This document shows, one piece after another, positions 16,715 to 25,291 of a stretch of DNA of 64,000 nt. The stretch's first letter is position 1; each line of letters opens with the position of its first letter. A program made the position numbers and the translations under genes. Below the pieces are notes generated by a model. It was not told where the DNA came from and did no database searches. It was given only the letters and a program-made list of their open reading frames with translations. The DNA comes from Ferdinandcohnia sp036965165 (GTDB lineage Bacteria; Bacillota; Bacilli; Bacillales; Bacillaceae_L). The DNA is taken from the NCBI RefSeq assembly GCF_036965165.1, contig NZ_JBALOX010000021.1, positions 15,391 through 79,390 on the forward strand. The letters are read 5' to 3'.

Positions 16715-18151
16715 ATGACTCAAACAAGTAAATTTCCTGAAGGTTTTCTATGGGGAGGAGCGATTGCTGCAAACCAAGCAGAGGGAGCCTATCTAGAAGA
16801 CGGAAAAGGATTAACAACGGTTGACTTATTACCTCACGGAGAAAAAAGACGACCAACAATGGTAGGAAATCTATCTTCGTTTACTCCACTTGAAGGCGAA
16901 TTTTATCCGTCACATGAGGCAATTGATTTTTATCACCACTATAAGGAAGATATTGCTCTATTTGCCGAAATGGGTTTTAAAGCACTGCGCGTATCCATTT
17001 CTTGGGCAAGAATTTTCCCTAATGGAGATGAAGAAACACCAAACGAAGCTGGACTCAAGTTTTACGATGATTTATTCGATGAGTTGTTAAAATATGAGAT
17101 TGAGCCGGTCGTTACGCTTGCCCATTTTGATGTGCCAGTTCATTTAGTTGAGAAATATGGAAGCTGGAAAAACCGAAAACTTGTAGACTTTTTTGAAAAA
17201 TATTCGATTACTGTTTTTAAAAGATACAAAGACAAAGTGAAATATTGGATGACATTTAATGAAATTAATATGCTTCTACATCTACCTTTTGTTGGGGCTG
17301 GACTGGTGTTTAAAGAAGGAGATAATCAGGAGCAAATTAAATATCAAGCTGCACATCATCAGTTAGTAGCAAGTGCATTGGCTGTAAAAGCGTGTCATGA
17401 AATTATTCCTGGTTCAATGATTGGTTGTATGCTTGCAGCAGCAATGGTTTATCCTTATTCATGTAATCCAGATGATGTGAAAGCGGCAATGGATAAGGAT
17501 CGTGAAAATTTCTTCTTTATTGATGTTCAATCTCGCGGTGAATATCCGGGATACGCAAAGCGCTTTTTCAAAGATCATGATCTAAACATCGAGATGGAAT
17601 CTGGGGATGAGGAGCTGTTGAAAAAGTACACAGTTGACTACATTGGGTTCAGTTATTACTCAAGTAGAGCAACGAGTGTAGACCCGGAAGTATTAAAAAA
17701 TATGACAAGCGGAAATGTTTTTGGTTCTGTTTCCAACCCATATGTTTCAAAATCAGATTGGGGCTGGACAATTGATCCGAAAGGCTTCCGTATAACTGCA
17801 AATCAGCTGTATGATCGCTATCAGAAGCCTTTGTTTGTAGTAGAAAATGGCCTTGGAGCTGTTGATGAGGTTACTGCAAATGGGGAAATCAATGATGATT
17901 ACCGAATTGATTATCTAAGCAAGCACATCGCTCAAATGGGGGAAGCAATTGAGGATGGTGTTGAGATTCTTGGCTATACGAGCTGGGGACCAATTGACAT
18001 CGTAAGTGCTTCATCTGGCGAAATGAAAAAGCGTTATGGCTATATCTACGTTGATCGCAATAATGCTGGAAATGGTACCCTAAAAAGAATCAAAAAGAAA
18101 AGCTTTGACTGGTACAAGCAGGTAATCGAATCGAATGGGGCAGAGTTATAA
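16715..18151 (+). CDS. 6-phospho-beta-glucosidase, GH1 (third of three)
   Basis: The 478-residue enzyme has acid/base Glu183 in MTFNEIN, nucleophile Glu377 in VVENGLG and SGEMKKRYGYIYVD for phosphate. Its close likeness to the first enzyme at 8532 (same long loop with PGGK/PHGEKR after residue 40) points to duplication within this locus. ATG 16715 follows AAAGGTGG at eight bases; the in-frame GTG 16703 lies inside that ribosome site. A strong terminator ends the operon. Confidence 0.93.
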   Translation: MTQTSKFPEGFLWGGAIAANQAEGAYLEDGKGLTTVDLLPHGEKRRPTMVGNLSSFTPLEGEFYPSHEAIDFYHHYKEDIALFAEMGFKALRVSISWARIFPNGDEETPNEAGLKFYDDLFDELLKYEIEPVVTLAHFDVPVHLVEKYGSWKNRKLVDFFEKYSITVFKRYKDKVKYWMTFNEINMLLHLPFVGAGLVFKEGDNQEQIKYQAAHHQLVASALAVKACHEIIPGSMIGCMLAAAMVYPYSCNPDDVKAAMDKDRENFFFIDVQSRGEYPGYAKRFFKDHDLNIEMESGDEELLKKYTVDYIGFSYYSSRATSVDPEVLKNMTSGNVFGSVSNPYVSKSDWGWTIDPKGFRITANQLYDRYQKPLFVVENGLGAVDEVTANGEINDDYRIDYLSKHIAQMGEAIEDGVEILGYTSWGPIDIVSASSGEMKKRYGYIYVDRNNAGNGTLKRIKKKSFDWYKQVIESNGAEL

Positions 18152-18169
18152 TATTTCGATTAATTAGGT

Positions 18170-18230
18170 AAGACCTAAATAAGTAGAGTATCTTGTAATA
18201 GGCAAGCTACCTATTTGTTTAGGTCTTTTA
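18170..18230 (+). terminator. terminator of the bglP operon
   Basis: AAGACCTAAATAAGTAG pairs with CTACCTATTTGTTTAGGTCTT, then TTT. Its loop is about 20 nt. Confidence 0.8.
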
Positions 18231-18352
18231 CTCATAATAGAGGAAAGCAATATTCTTCATTTCAATAATGTAAAATGATAAAGTGATTATAATAAGAATT
18301 GTTCACGACTTGAAGCGATAAAATAAAAGAAATAACGAAAGGGGTATACCAA

Positions 18353-19402
18353 ATGAGCAAATTTATAGGATATGTTGGTACCTATACAAAAGGTGATAGC
18401 AAAGGGATTTATACTTTTACATTAGATACAGATGAGCAAAAAATACAGGATGTAATGCTTGCAGCAGAATTAGAAAATCCTACATACGTTACAGTTAGTC
18501 AGGACAATCATTTTCTTTACTCTGTCGTTAAAGAAGGAGAATCCGGTGGTGTTGCAGCTTACTTTATTGACAGTCAAACAGGTGAGTTAAAGCCAGTAAA
18601 TAACAACGTTTCAAAAGGAGCATCACCTTGTCATGTCAGCGTGAACAAAGTGAATTCTCAAATTGTTACGGCAAACTATCATAAAGGTACAATTGAGCTG
18701 TATTCAGCTAACAGTGAAAGTGGAAGCATTGAATCTTCTTTATCTGTGGCTGCCCATGAAGGTACAGGGCCGCATGAGAGACAGGAAAAACCTCATACCC
18801 ACTTTACAGGATTTACTCCGGATGAAAAATATGTGGTTGCAGTTGATTTAGGAATTGATAAGCTGATTACCTATGAGGTGAAGGATGGTGCTTTAAAAGA
18901 GGTAAATAGTCTATCTGTTCGACCAGGAAGTGGACCAAGACATATTGCCTTCCATCCAAATGGTAAACATGCATACCTGATGACAGAGATCAGCAATGAG
19001 GTTATTGCACTAACCTATGATAGCGGCAATGGTAGCTTTACGGAAATTCAAACTATATCAACGATTCCTGCTGATTTTACTGAAAACAGTCAGGGTAGTG
19101 CCATTCATATTTCGAAAGACGGGAAATTTGTATATGCTGGAAACCGCGGGCATAATAGCATCGCTGTCTATCAAGTGAATGAAGCAACAGGCGAGTTAAC
19201 TTTGGTAGAAATGGTTTCATCCGCAGGAGATTGGCCACGTGATTTTGTTTTTGATCCAACAGAAAAATTTATCGTCGGTTCCAATCAAGAATCAAGCAAC
19301 CTCGTTTTATATGCAAGAGATGAACAAACAGGAAAATTATCTTTACTTGATTCAGATATAACCGTACCATTTCCGGTATGCGTGAAATTTTTACATGCTT
19401 AA
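18353..19402 (+). CDS. pgl: 6-phosphogluconolactonase-type beta-propeller lactonase
   Basis: The 349-residue protein is a YkgB/Pgl-type seven-bladed propeller with repeated blade motifs (GPRHIAFHPNGKHAYLMTE, GSAIHISKDGKFVYAGNRGHNSI, in part). Length equals B. subtilis Pgl. It hydrolyses 6-phosphogluconolactone in the oxidative pentose phosphate pathway. The ribosome site is AAAGGGG. It stands alone after the beta-glucoside operon, so a link with sugar catabolism is plausible. Confidence 0.88.
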   Translation: MSKFIGYVGTYTKGDSKGIYTFTLDTDEQKIQDVMLAAELENPTYVTVSQDNHFLYSVVKEGESGGVAAYFIDSQTGELKPVNNNVSKGASPCHVSVNKVNSQIVTANYHKGTIELYSANSESGSIESSLSVAAHEGTGPHERQEKPHTHFTGFTPDEKYVVAVDLGIDKLITYEVKDGALKEVNSLSVRPGSGPRHIAFHPNGKHAYLMTEISNEVIALTYDSGNGSFTEIQTISTIPADFTENSQGSAIHISKDGKFVYAGNRGHNSIAVYQVNEATGELTLVEMVSSAGDWPRDFVFDPTEKFIVGSNQESSNLVLYARDEQTGKLSLLDSDITVPFPVCVKFLHA

Positions 19403-19410
19403 TTTTACTT

Positions 19411-19442
19411 GATAAGGCGACAGTTACATGTCGTCTTTTTTA
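19411..19442 (+). terminator. terminator after pgl
   Basis: GGCGACA and TGTCGTC pair, followed by TTTTTT. Confidence 0.8.
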
Positions 19443-19517
19443 ATTTGACAATAAATACTACAAGCTAGACAAAATAATGCAAAAAAATGACAACTTTTTG
19501 GAAAGAGGGTCTATATT

Positions 19518-19532
19518 ATGTAAGCGTTTTAG
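19518..19532 (+). promoter_or_regulatory. candidate cre site upstream of the GntR gene
   Basis: ATGTAAGCGTTTTAG fits the CcpA consensus except for one key base. It lies about 80 bp upstream of the gntR-type start. Confidence 0.4.
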
Positions 19533-19609
19533 TGTAAAATGAATATACTAGATTGATAATTTTAAAATCAACAAGAATTAGCGGGATTCATTCAAAGGGA
19601 GATTTTGCA

Positions 19610-20317
19610 ATGAAGTATAGTCAAGTTAGCCGAAATGATAGGGGAACGAGAAGGGAATTTGTCTACTCATATTTATATGAAAAAATCATAGATTTATCAT
19701 TAAAGCCAGGCATGCCTATTTCGGAAAGTGAAATTGGAGCCCAGCTTAATGTTAGCCGAACACCGATTAGAGAAGCCCTGATGCAGCTTGCAAAGGAAGA
19801 TTTAATTGAAATAAAACCACAAATAGGGACATTTGTGTCCTTAATTGATCAGTCTCATATTGAGGAATCGAGATTTATGAGGAAAGCAGTCGAGCTTGCA
19901 GTTATCCGTGAGGCGACGGAAAAGCTTTCTTCTGATACATTATATAAATTAGAAAAAAGTTTAACGATGCAAGAAATTGCTTTGAGAGAAGAAAATCATA
20001 AGGACTTTTTAGCGTATGATGATGAATTTCATGAGATTATTTATAAAGGGTTAGGGATGGACCGCATTTGGCAAGGGATTGATCAAATGAATGGACAGTA
20101 TAAACGTGTGAGGATGCTACGTTTAATCACTACGAAATCCCAAGAATGGGTGTCTGTTTTGGATGAACATAGAGCGATATTTAATGCCTTAAAAAATAAA
20201 GATGTTGTAACAGCAGAGGAAGTTGTTAATGAGCATATATCAAAAGGCATCGCTCATTTATATGAATTTAAGAAAGAACAACCGAATTATTTTAAAAAAG
20301 AAAGTATTTATATTTAA
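19610..20317 (+). CDS. GntR-family regulator, FCD subgroup
   Basis: The 235-residue protein has an N-terminal winged helix (ISESEIGAQLNVSRTPIREALMQLAKEDLIEI) and a C-terminal FCD ligand domain with metal-binding His residues (DEFHEII, DEHRAIF, NEHISKGI). FCD regulators sense sugar acids and related carboxylates. ATG 19610 follows AAAGGGA at nine bases. It shares orientation with pgl but no target gene is adjacent, so its regulon is not clear from the window. Confidence 0.88.
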   Translation: MKYSQVSRNDRGTRREFVYSYLYEKIIDLSLKPGMPISESEIGAQLNVSRTPIREALMQLAKEDLIEIKPQIGTFVSLIDQSHIEESRFMRKAVELAVIREATEKLSSDTLYKLEKSLTMQEIALREENHKDFLAYDDEFHEIIYKGLGMDRIWQGIDQMNGQYKRVRMLRLITTKSQEWVSVLDEHRAIFNALKNKDVVTAEEVVNEHISKGIAHLYEFKKEQPNYFKKESIYI

Positions 20318-20342
20318 TCAGTCGTGCATCAAATACGTAACG

Positions 20343-20374
20343 AAACCCACTCTCCTTTAAGGGGGAGTGGGTTT
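20343..20374. terminator. bidirectional terminator, gntR and amidase genes
   Basis: AAACCCACTCTCC pairs with GGGAGTGGGTTT, between convergent genes. Confidence 0.8.
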
Positions 20375-20377
20375 GCT

Positions 20378-21358
20378 TTAGTATATGTCCTTTCGAAGTT
20401 CTTCCATTTTCTTTGTGATGAGCGGGTAGAAGTACTTCTCGGCGCTTGTTGTGGAGTTTCCTCCGAAAAATCCTGTTCCCGGACAGGTCTTCACATTATA
20501 ATCAGGTCCTTTATCAAGCACTCTTTCTCCATTTCGTAGATCCCACCAATGATGATATGTAATGCTGTCAATCGAGGGGGTTAAACCAAACTTAAGGCTA
20601 AGGACAGCGTTGATATAAATGATTGTGTCGTGTTGCTCTTTTGTCATAACATCATGTCCGATATCGAAATTTCCTACGTGTTCAATGGCAATTCCAACAG
20701 AGTTGGCCTTCCTGCCAATGGTGCCTTCAGGGGCAATGTAAAGCGGTCTTGAGACAGCAACCTTCCCATCCGGAAAAGTCGTAATGTTTTGGGCGATATG
20801 CTTCCAACCCATCGTATTTTTATGGTAATTTTCCATTCCAGTTAATAAATTGAAATGGTTGGCGTGATTAAATCGACTATAGTCTGGCACCCAAGTATGA
20901 TGCTGTTGGATGAGGCTTACTTTCCGTTTAATCTTCTGATTCATGAGCCAATTCTTAAACTCCTCTTTCGTCATTAATATATGTTCCCCTTGCATGTTCA
21001 TCTTTTTCGGGACAATTTTAAGGACTTGCCCGGGGACAACCTGCTCGGATGAAAGCCCATTGGACGTTTTGATTTGATTAGGGGATGAATGAAACTGAGC
21101 TGCAATCCCCTTTAATGTGTCACCAGATGCTACCTCATAGGAAAAAGGAACCCAAAGCTTTTGCCCAACAATGACTAAATCCGATTGAAGCCCATTGGTG
21201 ATTTTTAAATCATCAATCGAGATGTCAAATCTTTTAGCAATCCCAGGTAATGTATCACCTGCTTGAATGACATAGATATTTTCATGGCTATTTGCGTTTG
21301 TTTTAATAGGTGAAAATAATATAAAGACTCCGATTAACAACGTAAACCAAATTTTCAT
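20378..21358 (-). CDS. secreted N-acetylmuramoyl-L-alanine amidase with two LysM domains
   Basis: The 326-residue protein has a signal peptide (MKIWFTLLIGVFILFSPIKTNA, first 20 or so residues), two LysM domains (about 28-71 and 74-116, each with the GDTL core) that bind peptidoglycan, and an Amidase_2 domain (about 150-300) with zinc ligands in QQHHTW, a TYHHWW segment and the KTCPG cysteine. It should cut the amide between MurNAc and the peptide stem. ATG 21358 follows AGGAAAGGA. The frame continues upstream without a ribosome site. Confidence 0.9.
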   Translation of the reverse strand: MKIWFTLLIGVFILFSPIKTNANSHENIYVIQAGDTLPGIAKRFDISIDDLKITNGLQSDLVIVGQKLWVPFSYEVASGDTLKGIAAQFHSSPNQIKTSNGLSSEQVVPGQVLKIVPKKMNMQGEHILMTKEEFKNWLMNQKIKRKVSLIQQHHTWVPDYSRFNHANHFNLLTGMENYHKNTMGWKHIAQNITTFPDGKVAVSRPLYIAPEGTIGRKANSVGIAIEHVGNFDIGHDVMTKEQHDTIIYINAVLSLKFGLTPSIDSITYHHWWDLRNGERVLDKGPDYNVKTCPGTGFFGGNSTTSAEKYFYPLITKKMEELRKDIY

Positions 21359-21555
21359 GACTTGATTCCTTTCCTGAAATGTTAGTATTAGTTTGTAAAA
21401 CAAACGTAATATTATGCGATTTAGGTACTTGTGAGTAGGTTCCTTTCATTTTTTAAAGGAAATGTATGACAAAAAGCGAAGTAGTACTACGAAGTATATA
21501 GTATTAATCCGACTTCTTTTAGGAAGTTGGCAATGGGCGGTAAGGAGGAAAAGTC

Positions 21556-22512
21556 ATGTTTGAGTTTGAACCATACATAGATCAATTTGCAAGAATAAAA
21601 GTAATAGGTGTTGGTGGCGGTGGAAATAATGCTGTTAATCGAATGATTGAAGCAGGGGTAGATGGTGTTGAGTTCATTGCAGTAAATACGGATGGACAAG
21701 CCCTTAATCAATCTAAAGCAGAGATCACCATTCAAATTGGTGCATCTTTAACACGCGGTCTTGGGGCAGGTGCAAATCCGCAAATTGGGATGAAAGCCGT
21801 TGAAGAGAGTGAAAAAGAGATTGAGGAAGCATTAAGGGGAGCGGATATGGTCTTTGTTACTGCTGGAATGGGTGGTGGCACTGGAACCGGGGCAGCCCCG
21901 GAAATTGCAAGAATCGCAAAGAAGCTGGGTTCTTTGACAATCGGTGTTGTAACACGCCCGTTCCGATTTGAAGGTCGTAAACGAGCTGTCAATGCAGATG
22001 CCGGTATTGACGCGATGAAGGAAGCAGTTGATACATTAATCATTATTCCAAATGAAAAATTATTGGAGATTGTCGATAAGCGTACACCGATGATTGAAGC
22101 GTTCCGAGAAGCCGATAATGTTCTTCTCCGCGGGGTTCAAGGGATTTCCGATTTAATTGCGGTGCCTGGTTTAATCAATCTTGATTTTGCTGATGTAAAA
22201 ACAGTTATGTCCCACAGGGGAACCGCATTAATGGGAATAGGAATGGCAAAAGGGGATGGGCGTGCAGTTGAAGCGGCTCATAAAGCAATTAATAGTCCAT
22301 TGCTTGAAACATCGATAAGCGGGGCACGTGGTGTGATTTTAAATATCACAGGTGGACGAAATTTAAGCCTGTTCGAAATTCAGGAAGCAGCCGATGTGAT
22401 ATCGTCAGCAACACATGAAGATTTAAACATGATCTTTGGATCAGTCATTAATGATAATTTAAAGGACGAAATTATTGTGACCGTAATCGCTACCGGCTTT
22501 TCGGAAAATTAA
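21556..22512 (+). CDS. FtsZ paralogue lacking the C-terminal linker and tail
   Basis: The 318-residue protein is close to Bacillus FtsZ over the whole GTPase and polymerisation core: GGGGNNAVNRM near residue 20, the tubulin signature GGGTGTG at 106-112, the T7 loop GLINLDFADVKTVM with its catalytic Asp, and the end of the core at VIATGF. It stops three residues later, where normal FtsZ (about 380) has a linker and the peptide binding FtsA, SepF and ZapA. A terminator follows at once, so this is a clean end, not a frameshift. The gene stands alone, outside any dcw cluster. It may co-polymerise with FtsZ or form separate filaments; role unknown. Ribosome site TAAGGAGG. Confidence 0.9.
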   Translation: MFEFEPYIDQFARIKVIGVGGGGNNAVNRMIEAGVDGVEFIAVNTDGQALNQSKAEITIQIGASLTRGLGAGANPQIGMKAVEESEKEIEEALRGADMVFVTAGMGGGTGTGAAPEIARIAKKLGSLTIGVVTRPFRFEGRKRAVNADAGIDAMKEAVDTLIIIPNEKLLEIVDKRTPMIEAFREADNVLLRGVQGISDLIAVPGLINLDFADVKTVMSHRGTALMGIGMAKGDGRAVEAAHKAINSPLLETSISGARGVILNITGGRNLSLFEIQEAADVISSATHEDLNMIFGSVINDNLKDEIIVTVIATGFSEN

Positions 22513-22529
22513 AGGAAAGAAATTAATAC

Positions 22530-22570
22530 AAAGCAAGTGCGAATTCTGATGCGAATCGCCTTGCTTTTTT
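22530..22570 (+). terminator. terminator after the ftsZ paralogue
   Basis: AAAGCAAG pairs with CTTGCTTT around an inner imperfect stem, followed by TTTT. The stretch 22571-22688 holds nothing I can name. Confidence 0.75.
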
Positions 22571-22688
22571 GTGCTTTTATAGTTGCGGTTACTCCAAAAG
22601 AGAACGGCTTCCGTTGGTCGATAAAAAGGTGATGATTAAGAGGTTCCCCACTTATCAGGCTAGGGAATCAGATTAAACATCCGATTTA

Positions 22689-22878
22689 ATAAATAGACGG
22701 ACAAACTCAGCTTAATAAGTAATTTTTGATAAAAAAGGCTTCATTAGACGGAGAAATTCCGCCTATTGAATCAAAAAATGCGAAAATAAAGGTTTTACTT
22801 TGCATAACCGGAAAACCTCCCTTTATATACCCCAAAACGGACTCCATTCTGAATCTAGTCGGAAAATTTCCGTTTATC
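22689..22878 (+). repeat. four-hairpin intergenic repeat, copy B
   Basis: Same block order as copy A at 1783, starting AATAGACGGACAAA, with TTAATAAGTAATT, AGACGGAGAAATTCCGCCTA, ACCGGAAAACCTCCC and a last GTCGGAAAATTTCCG. It lies in a 549-bp gene-free interval. Confidence 0.85.
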
Positions 22879-22968
22879 TTACTTTTGCTAGTTATAAAAA
22901 TCTAATGTCTAAAATGTTATCTATATTGACGTTAAATAGACTCTAATCATTGATAAATCAATAAAAAC

Positions 22969-23005
22969 CAAAGGCTCTAATTTAGTTGAAAAATTAGAGC
23001 CTAAT
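22969..23005 (-). terminator. terminator of the aldo-keto reductase gene
   Basis: AGGCTCTAATTT pairs with AAAATTAGAGCCT. On the minus strand it is followed by TTGGTTTTTA. Confidence 0.6.
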
Positions 23006-23061
23006 TTGATATTTATTTGGTGTTCTGCACCTTGAAACAGAGCCCCTTACTTTAAGAGGGT

Positions 23062-23979
23062 TTATGGTAAGAGATAACCTGCTGCTTGGAAAATGCTGTA
23101 CCAATCTTCACGGGATAATTGAACTTCACTTGCTTTTACAGAGTCCTTTAAGCGTTCTACATTCATTGTTCCGATAACTGGTTGCATGTTGGCCGGATGA
23201 CGCAATAGCCATGCAATCGCGATCGTCGTATTGGATACGCCATATTTTTCTGCAATTTCGTCAATCTTTTGATTTAATTCAGGGCATTTCTCATTGCCAA
23301 GAAAAGGACCTTCAAAATAACCATATTGGAATGGGGACCAAGGTTGAATCGTAATGTCATTTAAACGGCAAAAATCGAGCACGTCTCCATCACGGTTAAT
23401 GGACTGGTCAATTTGCATATTACCCGTAACGCCACTTGCAATCATATGGGCATTTGGGATGCTTAATTGCAGTTGATTCGCAACAATAGGCTGCCTCACA
23501 TATTTTTTAAGTAATTGAATTTGCATCGGTTTTTGATTGGATACACCAAAGTTACGAACTTTCCCGGAAGACTCTAGTACATCGAATGCTTCTGCTACCT
23601 CTTCAGGTTCAACAAGGGCATCTGGACGATGTAAAAGTAAGACATCAAGATAATCCGTTTTGAGTCGTTTTAAGATCCCATCTACAGAATTGAGGATATG
23701 CTCCTTTGAAAAATCAAACATTCCTTTTCGAATGCCACATTTGGATTGAAGAATGATTTTTTCCCTTACATCATCATTCATATGTATTGCATCTGCAAAG
23801 ATTTCCTCACATTCACCTTTACCGTAAATATCGGCGTGATCAAAGAAGTTGGCACCGATTTCTAATGCTGTTTGCACAAATTTTTCCGCTTCAGGCTTTT
23901 CCAAAGAATTAATCCTCATACAGCCTACTCCAACAACTGGTACTTCTAATGTACTCGTTCCAAGTTTTATTTTTCGCAC
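23062..23979 (-). CDS. aldo/keto reductase (YcsN/YdhF-like)
   Basis: The 305-residue protein has the AKR fold with Asp in FFDHADIYG, the catalytic Lys in ILQSKCGI and His in LLHRPD, and the C-terminal cofactor segment QPVIGTMNVERL. It reduces carbonyls with NADPH; the substrate is unknown. GTG 23979 follows GGAGGT at nine bases; upstream codons in the same frame lack a ribosome site. It is monocistronic. Confidence 0.88.
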   Translation of the reverse strand: MRKIKLGTSTLEVPVVGVGCMRINSLEKPEAEKFVQTALEIGANFFDHADIYGKGECEEIFADAIHMNDDVREKIILQSKCGIRKGMFDFSKEHILNSVDGILKRLKTDYLDVLLLHRPDALVEPEEVAEAFDVLESSGKVRNFGVSNQKPMQIQLLKKYVRQPIVANQLQLSIPNAHMIASGVTGNMQIDQSINRDGDVLDFCRLNDITIQPWSPFQYGYFEGPFLGNEKCPELNQKIDEIAEKYGVSNTTIAIAWLLRHPANMQPVIGTMNVERLKDSVKASEVQLSREDWYSIFQAAGYLLP

Positions 23980-24063
23980 GGTTGATTTACCTCCAATTTT
24001 AGAACTGTTATTACTGTTTCCTCTCTCTAGTCTACCTATTTCAATCATGAATGGAAAGCCACG

Positions 24064-24104
24064 TCACAAAAAAAGTGTTCCCCCTAACTTAGGGGGAACA
24101 CTTT
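24064..24104. terminator. terminator after the doxX gene
   Basis: AAAGTGTTCCCCCTAA pairs with TTAGGGGGAACACTTT. On the minus strand the hairpin is followed by TTTTTTGTG. Confidence 0.85.
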
Positions 24105-24106
24105 AG

Positions 24107-24613
24107 TTATGCAACGTTTGCTGCTGTTTTTGTAGCTTTTTTCTCGTTAATTCGTTTTGTAAGGTAAGGTACTGCGAATCTGTCTACACCGTAGTAGTAA
24201 GTTGCAGCGCCTGCGAATAAGAGAATAATGGCTACTGTGTAAAGCGTTGGGTTAGTGCTTGTTGTACCAGCAAGCATGAAGTTAAGGTTCATGAATGCAC
24301 CTGCAAGTAATGCTGGAATTGTTGCGAAACCTACTATTAAGCCAAGTCCTACAAGTAATTCTCCCCAAGGGATGAGTACGTTGAATAACTCAATATTTGG
24401 TAGGGCAAAGCCTTCAAGGAATGCTGCAAACCAGCCTTGTACTGCTGGGTGATCTCCACCTGCATTTGCGATGGCACCTTGGATAAATCCACCTGCATCA
24501 AATCCGCCTGCTGTTACTTTATGAAAACCAGCTTCTAGCCATTGAATACCTAACCATACACGTAATACTGTCCAAACTACTGCCATAATAGGTCCTTTTA
24601 AGAATATTTTCAT
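24107..24613 (-). CDS. DoxX-family membrane protein
   Basis: A 168-residue protein with four hydrophobic segments and the DoxX start (VLRVWLGIQWLEAGFHKV). DoxX proteins are small quinone-type or redox-linked membrane proteins of poorly known role, sometimes with thiosulfate oxidation or oxidative stress. ATG 24613 follows AGGGGAGA. Two TTGTGAA..TTCAC palindromes sit just upstream and suggest redox or oxygen control. Confidence 0.85.
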   Translation of the reverse strand: MKIFLKGPIMAVVWTVLRVWLGIQWLEAGFHKVTAGGFDAGGFIQGAIANAGGDHPAVQGWFAAFLEGFALPNIELFNVLIPWGELLVGLGLIVGFATIPALLAGAFMNLNFMLAGTTSTNPTLYTVAIILLFAGAATYYYGVDRFAVPYLTKRINEKKATKTAANVA

Positions 24614-24636
24614 TCTAATCTCCCCTTATAATTGAT

Positions 24637-24654
24637 TTGTGAAACTCTTCACAA
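24637..24654. promoter_or_regulatory. Rex/FNR-type palindrome, proximal
   Basis: TTGTGAAACTCTTCACAA is a perfect palindrome apart from its 4-base centre. It fits both the Rex box TGTGAA-N4-TTCACA and the Bacillus Fnr box TGTGA-N6-TCACA. It lies 24 bp upstream of the doxX start codon. Confidence 0.65.
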
Positions 24655-24708
24655 GTTGTTGTAAAAAAATATGAGTGCTTTTTAGCTGCCAGCTTTGTTG
24701 TAGTTAGT

Positions 24709-24727
24709 TTGTGAAGTTTTTCACTAA
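24709..24727. promoter_or_regulatory. Rex/FNR-type palindrome, distal
   Basis: TTGTGAAGTTTTTCACTAA, extended by GTTAG on the left and AAC on the right, repeats the proximal site 72 bp further upstream. The pair may allow looping. Confidence 0.55.
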
Positions 24728-24903
24728 CTTTCTACACTCTTAATATACAGCGGATTTCAAATAAATGCAATAGGCTTCACAAATATGACACATATGATTT
24801 TATAGTCTTTTTTTTGCTCTAAATACATACATAGGAATAGGGAGGATACTCTATCTTCCGGATGAACCTAAACTCTTTTAATATGGTCTGCTGAATTTGG
24901 GTT

Positions 24904-25008
24904 TGTCCGATATTAGGGGCGGATTGTCCGATAAAATTTAAGTTCCGTCCGATATCTCCCCCCGAATGTCCGATAAACTCAAATTTATGTCCGATATCCC
25001 AAAACTGC
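24904..25008. repeat. GTCCGATA repeat array
   Basis: Five copies of TCCGATA, four of them as TGTCCGATA, are spaced by about 20 bp and followed in turn by TT/TC or AA. A 109-codon minus-strand frame runs through it (24819-25148) with repeating IGH/IGQ residues, but it has no ribosome site and is a product of the repeat. Confidence 0.75.
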
Positions 25009-25104
25009 ATTAGATACTCGGCCTTCCGCATTGACTGGAAGGCTTTTAATAAGAAATGAGTACGAAGCGAAAATTCCAATAAGGGAAAATATTTCAAAAA
25101 GTGT

Positions 25105-25133
25105 TTGACTTTGGACTTTTCACATACTATAAT
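25105..25133 (+). promoter_or_regulatory. sigma-A promoter of the SAM-riboswitch operon
   Basis: TTGACT at 25105-25110, 17 bases, TATAAT at 25128-25133. Transcription should start near 25140, 36 nt before the aptamer. Confidence 0.75.
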
Positions 25134-25175
25134 CCTTTTATACAGCAAAACAGGAACGTATTAATTTAATATAGA

Positions 25176-25285
25176 CTCTTATCCAGAGCGGTGGAGGGAC
25201 ATGGCCCTACGAAACCCGGCAACCTTCAAGATTATTCTTGAAAAGGTGCTAATTCCTGCAGGTATTTTTACCTGAAAGATAAGAG
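25176..25285 (+). ncRNA. SAM-I (S-box) riboswitch aptamer
   Basis: P1 is formed by CTCTTATC and GATAAGAG at the two ends. Inside are the invariant blocks CCAGAGCGGTGGAGGGA, GGCCC..GAAACCCGGCAACC and AAGGTGC..AATTCC. With SAM bound, P1 forms and the downstream terminator is allowed; low SAM turns the operon on. Confidence 0.95.
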
Positions 25286-25291
25286 GAGGAT

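Noticed and set aside
20324..20539. 71-codon plus-strand frame over the gntR terminator
   Set aside because: It runs through a strong terminator and antisense to the amidase gene, with no ribosome site.
24904..25008. Possible CRISPR array
   Set aside because: The repeated word is only nine bases, the spacers are about the same length as or shorter than a turn or two of DNA, and no cas gene is present in the window.
24819..25148. 109-codon minus-strand frame with repeated IGH/IGQ residues
   Set aside because: It is a by-product of the GTCCGATA array, has no ribosome site, and also runs over the region of the S-box promoter.
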